Below, piece by piece: positions 11,930-23,329 of a stretch of 64,000 bases of DNA. A program made the position numbers and the translations under genes. The stretch is taken from contig CM042152.1 in NCBI GenBank assembly GCA_023376005.1, positions 71,690,893-71,754,892 of the forward strand, written 5' to 3'. Each line of letters begins with the position of its first letter. Position 1 is the first letter of the stretch. Under the pieces are notes generated by a model. That model was not told the origin of the DNA, made no database searches, and saw only the letters and a program-made list of their open reading frames with translations. The stretch comes from Doryteuthis pealeii (lineage: Eukaryota > Mollusca > Cephalopoda > Myopsida > Loliginidae).

Positions 11930-12805
11930 TTTTTTTAATTATTTAAAAAAATTTTTTTTATTTAAAAAATTTTTTTTATGTACCCTGTCACACATGTGAG
12001 ACCCTCGACATACAGGCCCTGCCACACAGGTCAGAGTTCAATATAGGAAGTGTTTCCATGGTATCCGTCATGTGTTGCTTCAGAATGGAGGGCTCTAGTC
12101 AACTTACCTCATACTTCTTACAGCTATCATCAGTCTGTCTTTCCATGAGGATGTGTATCCAGCCAACCCCCTTCTGTCAATTGGTCCTTATAGCTGAAAC
12201 TGACTTCCGCAAGGGCATCGATGTCGGCTCCATATCGAAATGCTCCCCTGTCACGATACCAGTATGTAGTTTGTGGTTTCCCAATATTCCAGGAGGCTAT
12301 TGTTAGCCTTGTTTTGTGTTGTAGTGTTTTCTTGTTTTCAGCCCAGCTAATGTGGACATCCGTCGAAGCGATGGTTTCTGTCCAGCTTGATAGCTGAACT
12401 GGCATTTATTTAGGTCACTTTTTCTAGACACTCCTCAAATGGTTGGGTGAACAGTGTTAACTAAGGGGCTGTTATTCACCTACAACCTCGCAGAGACACG
12501 TTGCTGTTTAATCAGCAAGGCAGTGACGTTAAGTAGGTCACGAATTATGCCGTATGTAGTTTCACATCTGTGTGCTTCCAGCCCCTCAGGCCTACACAAC
12601 TCACCGTTCCTCCATCACAGAGACTTGTAGAAATATCTGCACATGTTTTGTTTTACATGATGTGCGCTTGTGCGACACGCACCACATGCTCTCCTTCCCC
12701 AAAGTCAAGTACCAGTGACAAGCCGAGGCAAGATGACTGGGAGACTTTGGGGAACGCAGGTGGATGATCTGACGAGATCTACGGGTCCACCACACCGAAA
12801 AAAAA
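11930..12805 (-). pseudogene. APE-type LINE fragment, endonuclease N-terminus
   Basis: On the minus strand the frame at 12130-12405 reads RLTIASWNIGKP and then GADIDALAEVSFSYKDQLTEGG. 'ASWN-R' followed by 'IDI-AL-ETRFS--GQL-E' is the established start of AP-endonuclease domains of LINE ORF2. Here the usual Glu-Thr pair reads EV and the region after it (KTD) soon leaves frame, so it is decayed. The stretch 12405-12805 upstream on the same strand is probably the element's 5' part; it has only short frames with no recognised domain. The reverse transcriptase is absent. Confidence 0.55.
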
Positions 12806-13169
12806 ACAAACTAAGTTTTAACTTAGGTTAAGTCAACATGTACCATTTTCTATTAAATAGGTGATCATGACAGAAATGCATTGGCTTTAACTGCGGAAAG
12901 TTGGGATAAAAGTGGGGCAATGAGGAAGGGGGTTAGGTACAGGAGAGTCTAAGTCATTTAAAACAAATAAAAATGTATTCTTTTTTAAATAAAAATATAG
13001 CTGTGAATAAATTGTTACAGTCAAGAGAAAAAAACGAAAAATGCTAAGCACAAAGTTCGAAAAATTAAACTTTCTATAAGAGATAATATTAAATCGAAAC
13101 TTATCTGACGAAGAATTATAGGTCATTCTCCACTTCATGACTTTCTGGCTGGACAAACCTTATTTATCT

Positions 13170-13175
<6 letters not shown>

Positions 13176-13208
<33 letters not shown>

Positions 13209-13241
13209 TCACGCACACACACGCACACACACGCACACACA
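13176..13241. repeat. (TA)n followed by three ACGCACACAC units
   Basis: TA run to about 13206, then three 10-bp units ACGCACACAC at 13211-13241. The reverse-strand open frames over this repeat (60-62 codons) are microsatellite artefacts. Confidence 0.9.
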
Positions 13242-13461
13242 AATGCATGCACATAAGTACACAGATGATAAATAATAAAAATCCTCCAAAGTAGTACCAA
13301 GCTTGAATAGGAAAGTAAATATATAACACACTAAAAGGAACAGAAAAATTATACAAACTAAAAGTAAAACTATCCTTACCAAAACAGACATTAAAGATGT
13401 TTCATAACTAATTCTTAAGTATTCCTTAATTTATCTATAGTTTTTTCATTCTCTTTCATAG

Positions 13462-13727
13462 TTCCATGTGATCTTCATGAAGCAATCAAAGAACAAAGTC
13501 TCGATGATGGTACTTTGACTATTACTACATCAACTAATGTTGCAAACATTAAAAATATAATTCCTGGTGGTGGAAAGTTTTCTTTTCAGAAAAGTGACCC
13601 TAACACTTTTCTAGTAGTTAAATTTAATCCACCAAAGATTCTGTTTTCTTTGAGCCTTGTGGGACCAGCTAATGTGAAACATTATAACATAAAAATAACT
13701 TATGAAACTACTGTTAAAGAATTAATG
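13462..13727 (+). CDS. Module 1 exon A of the modular mucin-like gene
   Basis: Acceptor TTTCATAG, donor GTGAGT after ATG, 266 nt, phase 1 to 0, 88 codons. It starts VPCDLHEAIKEQ, with a Cys at residue 3. Core motifs are NVANIKNIIPGGGKFSF (about residues 27-43), PPKILFSLSLVGPANVKHY and NIKITYE near the end. The same order recurs in the exons at 24628, 46329 and 59625. Strand-like alternation suggests a beta-rich fold; a galactose-binding/discoidin-like sandwich is possible but I cannot show it. The frame is intact. The open frame continues past the donor to 13796, but the donor is strong and all sister exons stop here. It pairs with exon B at 15087 to complete the domain. Confidence 0.8.
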
Positions 13728-13831
13728 GTGAGTAAAAACCCTTTCTTGTCTAAAATTGCTACTTATTTTAGATTTAATCTAAATGAATTTATCTAAAAAT
13801 ATCTAAATTAAAATTAAAGTAAAAACTAAAT

Positions 13832-14481
13832 GGGTAATTAATTCCATGTCAAATCATCCAGGCCATGTCAGCCACTCACTTCAATCTTTCTGAAATTTTG
13901 TCCATGTGTGGATTATGTTAAAGTTAGACAATCCCCAAAATTTGAACTTCCAATTCCAAAAATTGGCAGTCATGTCGATTTTTAGCTCTCCAAATTTGAA
14001 GGGGGTAGCAAAATATGGCAAATTTTATCTTTTTGGTACAAATAATATTCAATATATGTGAAATAATAATAGAAATTTTTTTAATCATAGATGCAGGACC
14101 ACATTGGGATATTTATCTTGCTAGGAAAAAATCAGAAATAATCAATAACTTAAAATTGGTTGACTTTAAAACTTTTTTGATAGCATTTATGGATTCCTTG
14201 GGCAAAAATGCTTTTATAAACCAATTTTTAGGAGTAGGGAAGCTCCAGAACTCATTTTACAGACAAAAATATGTTACAAAAAGTCTTCATTTTTTGGTGA
14301 CTCCTCTCAAATTTGGAGAGATAAAAATCAACATAACTCCGCCAATTTTTGGAATTGGAACATCAAACTTTGGGGATTGTCTAACCTTAACATAGTCTAT
14401 AACTGTACAAAATTTCAGAAAGATTGAAGTGGGTGGGTGACAATTTTACTTTTTTCTGGATGATTTAACATGGAATTATCC
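13832..14481. mobile_element. Foldback/MITE-like repeat, copy 2
   Basis: 650-bp repeat whose left arm (AATTCCATGTCAAATCATCC..., AGTTAGACAATCCCCAAA, CCAATTCCAAAAATTGG) is the inverse of its right arm (ending TGATTTAACATGGAATTA). Arms are about 190 bp, with a central part shared with copy 1 at 287-1495, including the 'TTTTTAGGAGTAGGGAAGCT' block. It sits in the intron between exons A and B of module 1. The 126-codon open frame over it is not coding. Confidence 0.75.
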
Positions 14482-15086
14482 TAAAGGTAACAAGTATTGA
14501 ATCAAGTTATCAAATGTTTTTGCTTTTGAAGCTTCAGAGAGACATAATCTACCTTTACATCTTAATATTTTCAATCTAATTCCAAAACTTACCTATTGGC
14601 TGTATCCAATTGATTGATTTTATTATCATTCTATTAATCTAAATTTTCTATCTAAATGATTACAAATTAAATTATTACAAAATGTATTACTGTAATACTA
14701 ATAAAGTTAATTATTATTCAGTTTTTATTAACTTTTGAATTTTAAGAAAGAACAACAGTCTCTAAATTCTTCCAGTGTTCTAAATTCCTTCAGTTATTAT
14801 GTTTATTATCAGTTATTAGTTTTACTTGCTAAATTATTAGATAATAGCAAAATCATAAAATATAATCATATGAAAATTTGAATATTATTTTAGGTAAGTA
14901 AGAGAGTATAGCAAAAGAGAAAAATACTGAATTTATATGAAATGATTAAGAAAGGAATAATCGATTTATTTTATTTTAAATCATGTTAAAATTGTAAAAG
15001 AATTTGTGGGATTTAATTGTTAGCGATACTAATTTTTTGATGGTGACAGCAACTTATATGGATGAATTGAAATTATCTACTTTCAG

Positions 15087-15216
15087 AATATTGATCCTGC
15101 TAAGAAAATAAAATTTCTGCAGACTTCAAAAGTGAAAGAAATTAAAATTACTTTCATAAAGGTTAATTCAATGCAACATGTTTGTATTGATCTAAGTATA
15201 ACATATTGTAGATATG
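15087..15216 (+). CDS. Module 1 exon B of the modular mucin-like gene
   Basis: Acceptor CTACTTTCAG, donor GTAAGT, 130 nt, phase 0 to 1, 43 codons. It reads NIDPAKKIKFLQ, then VKEIKITFIKVN, then HVCIDLSITYCRY. The final Cys aligns with the Cys of the sister exons at 27171 (ELC) and 62639 (KLC). With the Cys at residue 3 of exon A it could close the A+B domain by a disulfide, as in discoidin-type domains; that pairing is inference. An extra Cys (HVC) is shared with the degraded copy at 47902. The frame is intact. Confidence 0.75.
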
Positions 15217-15288
15217 GTAAGTATTTGTTTTAAAAGATAAGTTCTCAATCTACATTCAACCTCTTATTTGTATTAAAAGATTACTGGG

Positions 15289-15520
15289 ACCGTATGACCT
15301 TAAGGCACCCCTTTTGTGATTTCGACACTTTTCTCATTTACATCGTAAAAATCCGGTTGTTTATTAGGGGTTAGGGTTAGGATTAGGGGTTAGTTTTATA
15401 ATTTAAAAAAAAAACTCTAAAAATCGTCTGTTAACAATTAACTGGATTTTGACGGTGTAAATGGAAAAAATGTCCCCACAAATCGAAATCACAAAAGGTG
15501 TGCCTTAAGGTCATATGGTT
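15289..15520. mobile_element. Short foldback element with telomere-like centre
   Basis: Outer arms ACCGTATGACCTTAAGGCA (15289-15307) and TGCCTTAAGGTCATATGGT (15501-15519) are inverted, and the homology continues inward for about 70 bp. The centre carries GGGGTTAGGGTTAGG and AGGGGTTAG, that is degenerate TTAGGG units. A larger element with the same kind of centre is at 36400-37411. Confidence 0.75.
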
Positions 15521-17834
15521 CGAATACTATTCATCTGCTATTAAACTTGAATGCTATTGTTATAGTTTCATAACCTTTTTCAAGTTTTTAGGTTGTCATG
15601 CAAAGCTTCATTGTGTCTCTCAGGTCAATGAGAGAGTTACATGGCAGTTCCCATTTCCTCTCTAATTATGATGGTTGTACTGGGTTACATGGTAACAAAG
15701 CAAGGAATAATCTCTGAATTGACTAAGATTTACCTGACATGTTGGTAGGAGGTTTGAATTCAGAGTTTTACTTTACCTGAACTGTTTTGCCTACATACAG
15801 AGCTAAATAGCCCAATCTACCTTACTATTTCTTAGTTAAAATATTGATCATTAGTGATTTTTTTAATTAGTTTTTCATTTTATTTTTGTGGCTTTTATTG
15901 CAATAATTAGATAATTTTTACATTCTATGTTTGTAATGAATGTAGTATGAATTGGAAATGAAAATAGCATGAGTACTGCAATAAAAATCAACACAAATAA
16001 GTAAGGTTGTGTCCTGGTCAAAAAGGTACCCAAGGATAGAGGATGCAAGTTTCACTATTATCAGAAGCTTATTCTTTATTTCTAACCCATCCTGCTTGCT
16101 TAATTGTGATAAAACGTAAAAACAATCTGAGTTATACAACAGAAAGAAAATGAAAGAAAAACTAGTTCAAAATTAATAAAGACAGATTCAAATTATGTTT
16201 AGTTTTTCTGAATAGTTGGAATCTTCAGTTCAAATTTACTTTACACATTCTTTGCTACACATATTGGTTAACTGATAAATTATTAAATGGTAAACTTTAT
16301 GAGAATTGTCTGTAAATGTCTTGAAAAATAAAACAAGCAAGAGGCATTAAGAACTTATGAGCAACAATTGAATTTGTTGTTGAGTTAAAAGACAGAATTA
16401 AAGATTTGAAACCTTTTTATCATATCCCATCAGCTGTCAATGACAGGACATTAAAATGGGATTGTAAGCAATCATTTTGTCTTGTTGAATGAATATTTTT
16501 AAATGCATACATTTTTCATTTTGGACTAAACAATTGGAATTATTTAATGAAACAAATGTCAATGACATATACTTTGTTCAAAATCATGTTGTGAACATCA
16601 TTTAGTATTGTTTTACCTATTACAATAATGAGTGTTATTACTCCTAATATATTTTGTGCAATCTCTGTAAACTGAAGAAAGTTTAAAATATGTTCTTTAT
16701 TTATAATTAGTATTTGCATAGTTCATTTAATACTAAAAAAGTATTTTAAATTTGTAAAATGTAAAAATTTAATAAGTTCTAATAATAAGTTGGGGTAGTT
16801 GTTACAACAGTTGTAGCCACATTTAAAAAAATGTTTTTTGGAATAGTACTATTGTTGGAAGTCTAGTTACTGTTTGAACAACTGTAACTACAACTGTTCC
16901 AACAACTAGCCACTTTTGATTAGTGCATCTTTTTTATTTCATTAATCATGGTTACTATGTCAACACCCGTGGACATGACTTTTTAAAAGAATATCACCCA
17001 TGATATTGATATATGTATAGATTTAAATCTGCTTTATTTATAGTGGTGTAATGTAAAGTAAGATTTTACATGAATTCATTGTATGAATTGGATTGTAATA
17101 CAATGTTTAATTGTGAAATTATTAGGATTTTACTGTAAGGAGTATGCCTAAAAATTCAATTTCCTATGTTTTGGACATGAGTGTGCATTGTTATTTTAAG
17201 TAGAGCTCCCAGTATTTTTCCAACTTGTATAGTTCCACTTGTAATATCTAGTACAGTTTTAACAACATTACATAAAAGTAGTTCTAAAAATATTATCTTG
17301 TAGTGTATATCCAGACTGGCAGCAATTTCACAGTATGGTGTTCTCTATGGTTTCTATGTGAATAATAAACACTGCTCTTTCAAGAATTTTTTAAAGTAGA
17401 TTTTCCAGTTTATTTCCAACTTGTACAGTTCAATCTGCAATATTTAGTACATTTCTAACAAAAGTCCATACAATAGTTCTAAAAACATTACCTCATAGTA
17501 TTCATATGAGTATATATATTTCCTCTTTTCCTTGATTATTTGATCCTATCTATGATATAAACTAAGTTTTTGTGTGTAAATATCTAATTTGTATGAAAAT
17601 CTGTTTGATTCACTTGATCATTGAAAGTTGCATTGATTGTTATGAAATTGGTTTTGGTTATGCAAATATTCAGTTTTTCTTGTTATCAATTAAAATGTAA
17701 TGTGATATTGATGGTTTCTCATCATACAGTTCAATGATATCTGGAAATGTAAATATGCACATACACACATATATATGTGTATGTTTGCATTTATATATAT
17801 ATATATTTATAACAAATGTATATTGTATTGTTAG
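15521..17834. other. Intron; includes block paralogous to module 2 introns
   Basis: No exon was recognised. About 17360-17700 (TTTCCAACTTGTACAGTTC..., then TAAATATCTAA(T/G)TTGTATGA) matches 33780-34010 and, more weakly, 27750-27990, always just upstream of PT exons. A (TA)n run precedes the 17835 exon. Confidence 0.6.
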
Positions 17835-17993
17835 GTACAACAGTTACCATTCCTACAACAGTTCTAACCACTATACCGACAACAATTCCAACCACTATAC
17901 CAACAACAGTTCCAACCACTATACCAACAACAGTTCCAACCACTATACCAACAACAATTCCAACCACCATTCCTACAACTGTTTCAACAACAG
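17835..17993 (+). CDS. Module 1 PT exon, (I/V)PTT repeats (159 nt)
   Basis: Acceptor TTGTTAG, 159 nt (53 codons), phase 1-1. It encodes GTTVTIPTTVLTT then about ten tetrapeptides of the type (I/V)PTT, ending VSTTG. The DNA is a 12-bp microsatellite of the type CCAACAACAATT/CCAACCACTATA. Such Thr/Pro repeats are typical of mucin O-glycosylation stalks. The donor is G|GTCAAT, not a consensus GTRAGT, but the same GTCAAT follows the PT exons ending at 19299 and 34765. Without splicing the frame would end after six more codons (QYQLL, stop). Confidence 0.7.
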
Positions 17994-18013
17994 GTCAATA
18001 TCAATTATTATAA

Positions 18014-18560
18014 TGATTGTTTTTACATTGCAAAGGAAAAAGGTATATTGATGTGATTTGTGTTTGTATAGTTTCTGAATATTTTGTATTACTCTTCAGC
18101 TTCATGATGTAAATAAGCTGGTGCTTGTACATATGATAATCACTTTTCATTAATGAAAAGTACATTTAGCTTTAAATTTGTTAACATAATATGGGCATCA
18201 TTTCAGTGATCCTTAAGAAAGAGAAACTACTAGCTATTTGTAAGACATGTTGAAACACTTATATGTTATATCAAAAGGATTTGGGAAAATGTATTTTCAT
18301 CTGGCAGATTACAGGTCAATATCAATTATTATAATGCTTTTTAAAAAAAATATACTTTGAACCTTGTTAAGACCATTACCTAGTGACATGTATTTGCAAA
18401 ATATAATAGAAAATGTTTGTGACTGAAAAATGTTTTCTTTTTAGCCTTGATATATATAGTGTTCAGTTTTCATGTTTCTTCATTTCATATGACTTGTCTT
18501 GTAATAATATTAACTCATTGTTGGCATTATTTGATTTTTTCTAAAACTCCTGATAACTAG
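18014..18560. repeat. Intronic blocks duplicated at 24165-24480 and at 19300/34766
   Basis: 18014-18308 (TTTCTGAATATTTTG..., CAGCTTGATGATGTAAAT-type text, AAGACATGTTGAAACACTT) matches 24165-24480. 18309-18560 (GGTCAATATCAATTATTATA..., ACCTAGTGACATGTATTTG) matches 19300-20010 and 34766-35030, the sequence following other PT exons. At 18305-18312 the duplicated flank starts at the 'ACAG|GTCAATATC' border with no PT repeats before it, as if a PT exon had been lost here. Confidence 0.7.
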
Positions 18561-19299
18561 GTACAACTCTTCCAACAGCTACCGTTCCTACCACAATACC
18601 AACAACAATTCCAACCACTATTAAGAGTATTTACCGGGGTTCGAAGGAGCTCTTATTTCTCCATTATTTAATGGCTATTTCAGATAAAAAAGGAACAAAT
18701 ACAAAAACAAAATGCAGACACTTGTATTAACAAAAATTATATAAATGTTTTTGCAAATTTTATTGGTATTTGCTACCAGACTGTGAGTTGAGCAGTGTTC
18801 TTGGAGTAGTGGTGATAACAGGGGTATTCTGTCGCTGGTTGGAAAGTTGATAGGATGCTTGTTTTCACGTCATTACCTGGTAACCGGTTCTGTGATAAGT
18901 AATGGGGGATGCTATTTTAGAAGCTTCTTGCCCGGGTAACAGTTCCTTTAAATGACGGTGGAAGGGGCCCTTCTCAAGTAGTCTATTTGGGTCCTCAGCC
19001 TTCTGGTAAGTTCGCTGTCGAAACAACCTTCAGAAAGTATGCTGTGAAAAACGCCTCCATCCAAGTTGACAGTCAGTAGATAAGTGGGCCCTGTTTTGGG
19101 GCTAAGTGATGAGAGCATTTATTTTTATGTCTCTCCTCCAGTAATGGCTCCCTGATAAGTGAAGTTTTTGGTTTTGGCGCCAACATACGATGTTGGCGAT
19201 TTGCCCCCTAGCGGCAGGGGGAGATAATTTACTATCGAATTTCCAATACTATACCAACAACAATTCCAACCACCATTCCTACAACTGTTCCAACAACAG
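18561..19299 (+). pseudogene. Module 1 second PT exon, split by an insertion
   Basis: Acceptor GATAACTAG then GTTLPTATVPTTIPTTIPTT up to 18621. A 616-bp foreign segment follows, and the PT sequence resumes at about 19238 and ends TTVPTTG with the GTCAAT donor after 19299. Read through, the exon meets a TAA near 18737. Either this copy is dead or skipped, or the insert supplies splice sites (a GTATTT near 18627 and a CCCCCTAGCGGCAG at about 19206-19219 are candidates) and the exon is now two. The original exon would have been symmetrical 1-1 like its neighbours. Confidence 0.65.
18622..19237. mobile_element. 616-bp insertion inside a coding PT exon
   Basis: The flanks AATTCCAACCACTAT (18607-18621) and AATTTCCAATACTAT (19238-19252) look like an imperfect 15-bp target duplication. 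The insert is much less AT-rich than its surroundings. It contains a hairpin with 9-bp arms CGCCAACAT/ATGTTGGCG and a 3-nt loop near 19180-19200, then a CCCCCTAGCGGCAGGGGG imperfect palindrome. No coding frame or terminal repeat was recognised, so the element class is unknown. Confidence 0.6.
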
Positions 19300-19496
19300 G
19301 TCAATATCAATTATAATAATGACTTTTTAGAAATATAATTAGAACCATGTTAAGACTATTATTTAGTGATATGTATTTGTGAAATATAATAAAAATTTTC
19401 TGTGACAGGAAACGTTTTTCTCAGTAGCCTTAGTAAAGATATTTTTCAATTATCGTTGTTGTTCAGTTCGTATTTCATATAACTTGTAATAATATT

Positions 19497-19919
19497 GTAG
19501 TGATTGTCTGTCCCTGCTAGGATGGACTTTTGTCCACTAGAGTCATCTTCCCCTCCTGCCACTACTAGCTGGGTATTTAAACTCAGCCCGGGAAACTATC
19601 TCTCTCTCTCTTGGTCTAGCATCTACAAAAGATGGACTAGACACGTGGTGTCTCTGTCCATTAAGTAGGGGGCTTTGCTCCTGCAACTATCAGTAAGTGA
19701 CTCTCATATTCTTTATGAACTGTTTCTTACTTCCAAAGGACTTTTGTTGCATCTGTTTTGTATCTTGTCTTGTATGTCATGTTCCATGTGCTCAGACAAA
19801 AAAGTCTGTATTGTTTTTATGTCGTACAACTCTGTTTGGATTTACTTATTTATATATTCACCTATGTTGGAAAGTTACTCTTTCTTTCAATGTATTATAA
19901 GAACCACCCATTGAATTCT
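19497..19919 (+). mobile_element. Interspersed repeat (about 420 bp), copy 1
   Basis: Flanked by TAATAATATT on the left and TTATAATATT on the right. The paralogous intron at 34900-34960 has a single TAATAATATT and no insert, giving an empty site. The insert shares CATTAAGTAGGGGGCTTTG, AACTATCAGTAAGTGA and ACTTTCCAACAT-type blocks with the right end of the window, inverted (63487-63975). GC content exceeds the intron. The open frames of 67-90 codons over it are unlikely to be genes. I did not find tRNA-like A/B boxes, so calling it a SINE would be a guess. Confidence 0.7.
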
Positions 19920-20174
19920 TATAATATTAAGTCATTGATGGGAATATTTGATTCTTTGCTAAAAATCCTGATAACTAAACATTATACTTTTTATATGATC
20001 AGTGTATTGATTTTAAATATTCAAAAGTAATAGGTTTAGCTTTTATATGCTTCTAATAAATGTATGTATGTATGTATGTGTGTGTTTGTGTCTATCCATA
20101 GAAATAATTAGTGTAAATACCCCTAGGGGATTCCAAGAGGAGGAGAGAATGAGATCCCCATTAGGACGGACAAT

Positions 20175-23100
20175 ATGGTAACAAACCAAGCTTCGCATTC
20201 ACAGACAACGATTATGATATGCCCATGTGGAAAGAAATGCAAAAATATACGCGGCCTAAAAATCCATCAAGCTCGCATGAAGTGTCAGGGGGAAAATAAC
20301 CAGACGGTGGATAAACGTATCTTAACAACATCTAAGATCATTGTCAGTTACGCTACAGAACGATATGGATTCAAGGAGACGAAAAGTAGAGAAGCAGAAA
20401 ACTGAAGAGAGGGAAAAATTAAACAATATAGGAAAGAATTAAAATCTCACAAAACAATATAAGAAAGCAAAACCAGAGGAAAAAGAATCTCTACAGGAAC
20501 TCCGTGATATCATTCGAGCAAAGTTGAGGTCTACATGTAGAGCAGAAGGACATAGGAGAAGACGGAAAGAAAGAGCGTGAAAGAGAATGGCTTTTATTAC
20601 AAATCCTTATTTGTTCACAAAAAAATTATTGGGAGAAAATCGAAGTGGGCGACTGGAGAGCACCGCAGATGAAATAAATACATTCCTCCAAGAAACATTA
20701 AAGGACCCATACAGACATCAAGAGTTGGGAGAAAACACCTCACTGATTCCGACTACTTCCCCATTAACGGACTTTGATTTGAAGGAACCATCCTGGAAGG
20801 AAATCCAAGAAGTTATAAAGTCAGCCAGGTCGGCCTCTGCCCCGGGACCAAATGGAGTCCCAGACATAATCTATAAACGATGTCCACAGCTACTAGGTAG
20901 GTTATGGAAATTACTGAAGATCATATGGAGAAGGGGAAAAATTGTAGAACAATGGAAATACTCTAAAGGAATTTGGATCCCTAAAGAGGAAGGGGCAAAG
21001 AAAATAAATCAATTCAGATGCATATCCCTGTTGAACGTCGAAGGGAAAATCTTTTTCAGTCTATTGAATCGACAGTTAGCGGATTTCCTAATAAAAAACT
21101 AATATATCGACACCTCAGTACAGAAGGGAGGAGTCCCAGGGATGCCGGGATGTATTGAACATACGGGAGTTATCACACAGCTTTTAAAAGATGCAAAAAC
21201 AAACAAAGGTGACTTGGCTGTCCTATGGTTGGACCTAAAAAATGCCTACGGATCAATCCCCCATAGATTAGTCGAAAAGGCCCTTAAACACCATCATGTT
21301 CCCAACAAAATTACCGAATTAATAGTCGACTACTACAACAACTTTCAAATGAGAACGATATCGGGAAATGTTGCATCAACATGGCATAAGTTGGAGAGGG
21401 GAATTATAACTGGATGTACCATCTTGGCTACACTATTTGCCCTAGCTATGAATATGCTAATAAAAGTTGCAGAGGGAGAATGTAGAGGCCCTATCACCAG
21501 ATCTGGTCTAAGACAACCTCCAATTCGAGCGTACATGGATGACATGACGATTACATCGACTTCTGTTATTGGTGCAAGATGGCTGCTAAAGGGAATTGAA
21601 AAGATCATTACATGGGCCAGAATGAGTTTCAACACAACAAAATCACGGTCCCTAGTGTTAAAAAAAGGGAAGTCATCGGAAGAGCGGTTTAAGCTTTCTG
21701 GAGAGTTCATCCCCACAATAAAGCAGAATCCCGTAAAATGTCTGGGAAAGCGTTTTGATAATTCTCTAAGGGACACGGCGGCAATCAAGGAAACAAGAGA
21801 AGATCTGGAGAGATGGTTGAATAAGGTTGATAAATCAGGCCTACCGGGCCGTTTTAAAGCTTGGATATATCAGCATGCTATTCTGCCAAAAGTATTATGG
21901 CCATTAACCATCTACGAATTCACTGCCTTTAACGTAGAGCAGCTGGAAAAGAAAATCAATTCCAGATTGCGGAGATGGCTGGGTCTGCCAAAATGTCTGA
22001 GTAGTGCGACGCTATATGCAAATTCGAACGCATTGCAGCTGCCTTTTAAAAGCCTTGTAGAAGAATATAAAGTCGCTAAAATTAGATCATCGTTACAATA
22101 CAAGTTCTCCAGAGATCCCAAAGTTTGCGGTGCAAGCGTTGAAGTATACACGGGAAGAAAGTGGAAAGCGACTAAGGCTTTAAAAATAGCAGAAAGACTA
22201 CGGGAGAAGACGCTAGTAGGTGTCGTAGCAACTGGCCGAGCGGGATTGGGTTATTTCCCTTCCATCAGGGTGGATAAAGCTATTGGAAAAGAGAGACACC
22301 ACTGTCTACAAGAGGAAATACGAAGAGGTGAAGAAGAGAAAAGGACAGAGAAAATGGTTGGGCTAAGACAACAGGGGGCATGGACTAGGTGGGAATCGAT
22401 TGAAAAGCGCAGAATCACATGGTCCGATGTGTGGAATAACAACGTTGCCATAAAATTTTTAATTCAATCAGTTTATGACACTCTCCCTAGTCCGGCGAAC
22501 CTCTGTTTGTGGAAAAAAACTGAAAACTCCTTGTGTCAGTTATGTGGACAGACAGGCTCTCTAAAACACATATTAACGGTGCTGGCAGACGGTCGTTACA
22601 GATGGCGCCATGATCAGATCCTTAAAATTATAGCCGACATAGTTGATACAGCCATCCGCACAAATAAACTAATAATCGACAGGAGAGCAATAGAGTTTGT
22701 CAGGGCAGGGGCAAAAGCTACACAAAAAGGAAAGCCCAAACAAAACGAATTATCACGAGCAGCAGACTGGGAATTAAGGGCTGATTTGGGGACAAGGCTA
22801 ATATTCCCGGCTCATGTTGTCCAAACAACATTACGGCCAGATATCATGATATTTTCAAACAAAATAAAGAAAATAATAATGCGGGAGCTAACAGTTCCCT
22901 GGGAGGAGCATGCGGAAGAAGCGCACGAAAGAAAAAAATTAAAATATGATGAATTGGCAGAGAGGTGTAGAAACAAAGGTTGGAATATAAAATGTTTACC
23001 GATAGAAGTTGGCTCAAGGGGGTTTGTGGCAAAATCGTTGTGTAAAGCTTTGACTGACATTGGATTGAGCGGAGTTAAAAAAAGAAAAGCAATCCAAAAT

Positions 23101-23184
23101 ATAACAAAGTCAGCGGAGAGAACAGCCAATTGGTTATGGTTGAAAAGAGGTAGCCATTGGACCACCAAACAAAATACGAAATAA
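20175..23184 (+). pseudogene. RLE LINE ORF, broken in three places
   Basis: From 20175: CPCGKKCKNIRGLKIHQ, a C-C...H finger. A TGA at 20402 and a shift before 20587 interrupt a basic linker. From 20587: APGPNGVPDIIY and LLNVEGKIFFSLL (RT motifs). A TAA at 21100 interrupts the next segment. From 21142: LWLDLKNAYGSIPH, GCTILATLFALAMN, YMDD (about 21532) and WARMSFNTTKSRS, then the thumb; then CQLCG...KHILTVLADGRYRWRHDQ near residue 475, where the expected distal Cys of the CCHC motif is not visible; then RPDIMIF...RELTVPWEEHAEEAHERK, the endonuclease core (Asp and Glu-x-Thr residues seen); the ORF ends at 23184. The domains are otherwise full length. As written it is inactive. Confidence 0.9.
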
Positions 23185-23329
23185 TTTTATTTTTATTTTC
23201 CCCATCGCGTAATTGCTATCAATAATTGGATTGTGATATATGTTGTGCACAAATGCGAAAAAAAAAAAAGATTTTTTAAATGTATGAAATATAATTTTTT
23301 TTTTTTTTCCCCCCAAACGGTAGGTTAAG

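Noticed and set aside
13168..13391. Minus-strand hydrophobic Cys/Val ORFs (60-62 codons)
   Set aside because: Produced by (TA)n and CA-rich microsatellite DNA; no splice or start context.
14015..14395. 126-codon plus-strand ORF as a gene
   Set aside because: Lies wholly inside a foldback repeat and is shared in decayed form with 287-1495.
15345..15400. TTAGGG-like units as a telomere end or chromosome fusion point
   Set aside because: Only a few degenerate units at the centre of a palindrome; the surrounding sequence continues the host intron.
18622..19237. A riboswitch or structured ncRNA suggested by the CGCCAACAT hairpin
   Set aside because: The hairpin lies in a mobile insert with target duplication; no conserved RNA family recognised.
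19497..19919. tRNA-derived SINE
   Set aside because: No convincing A and B boxes; kept as an unclassified interspersed repeat.
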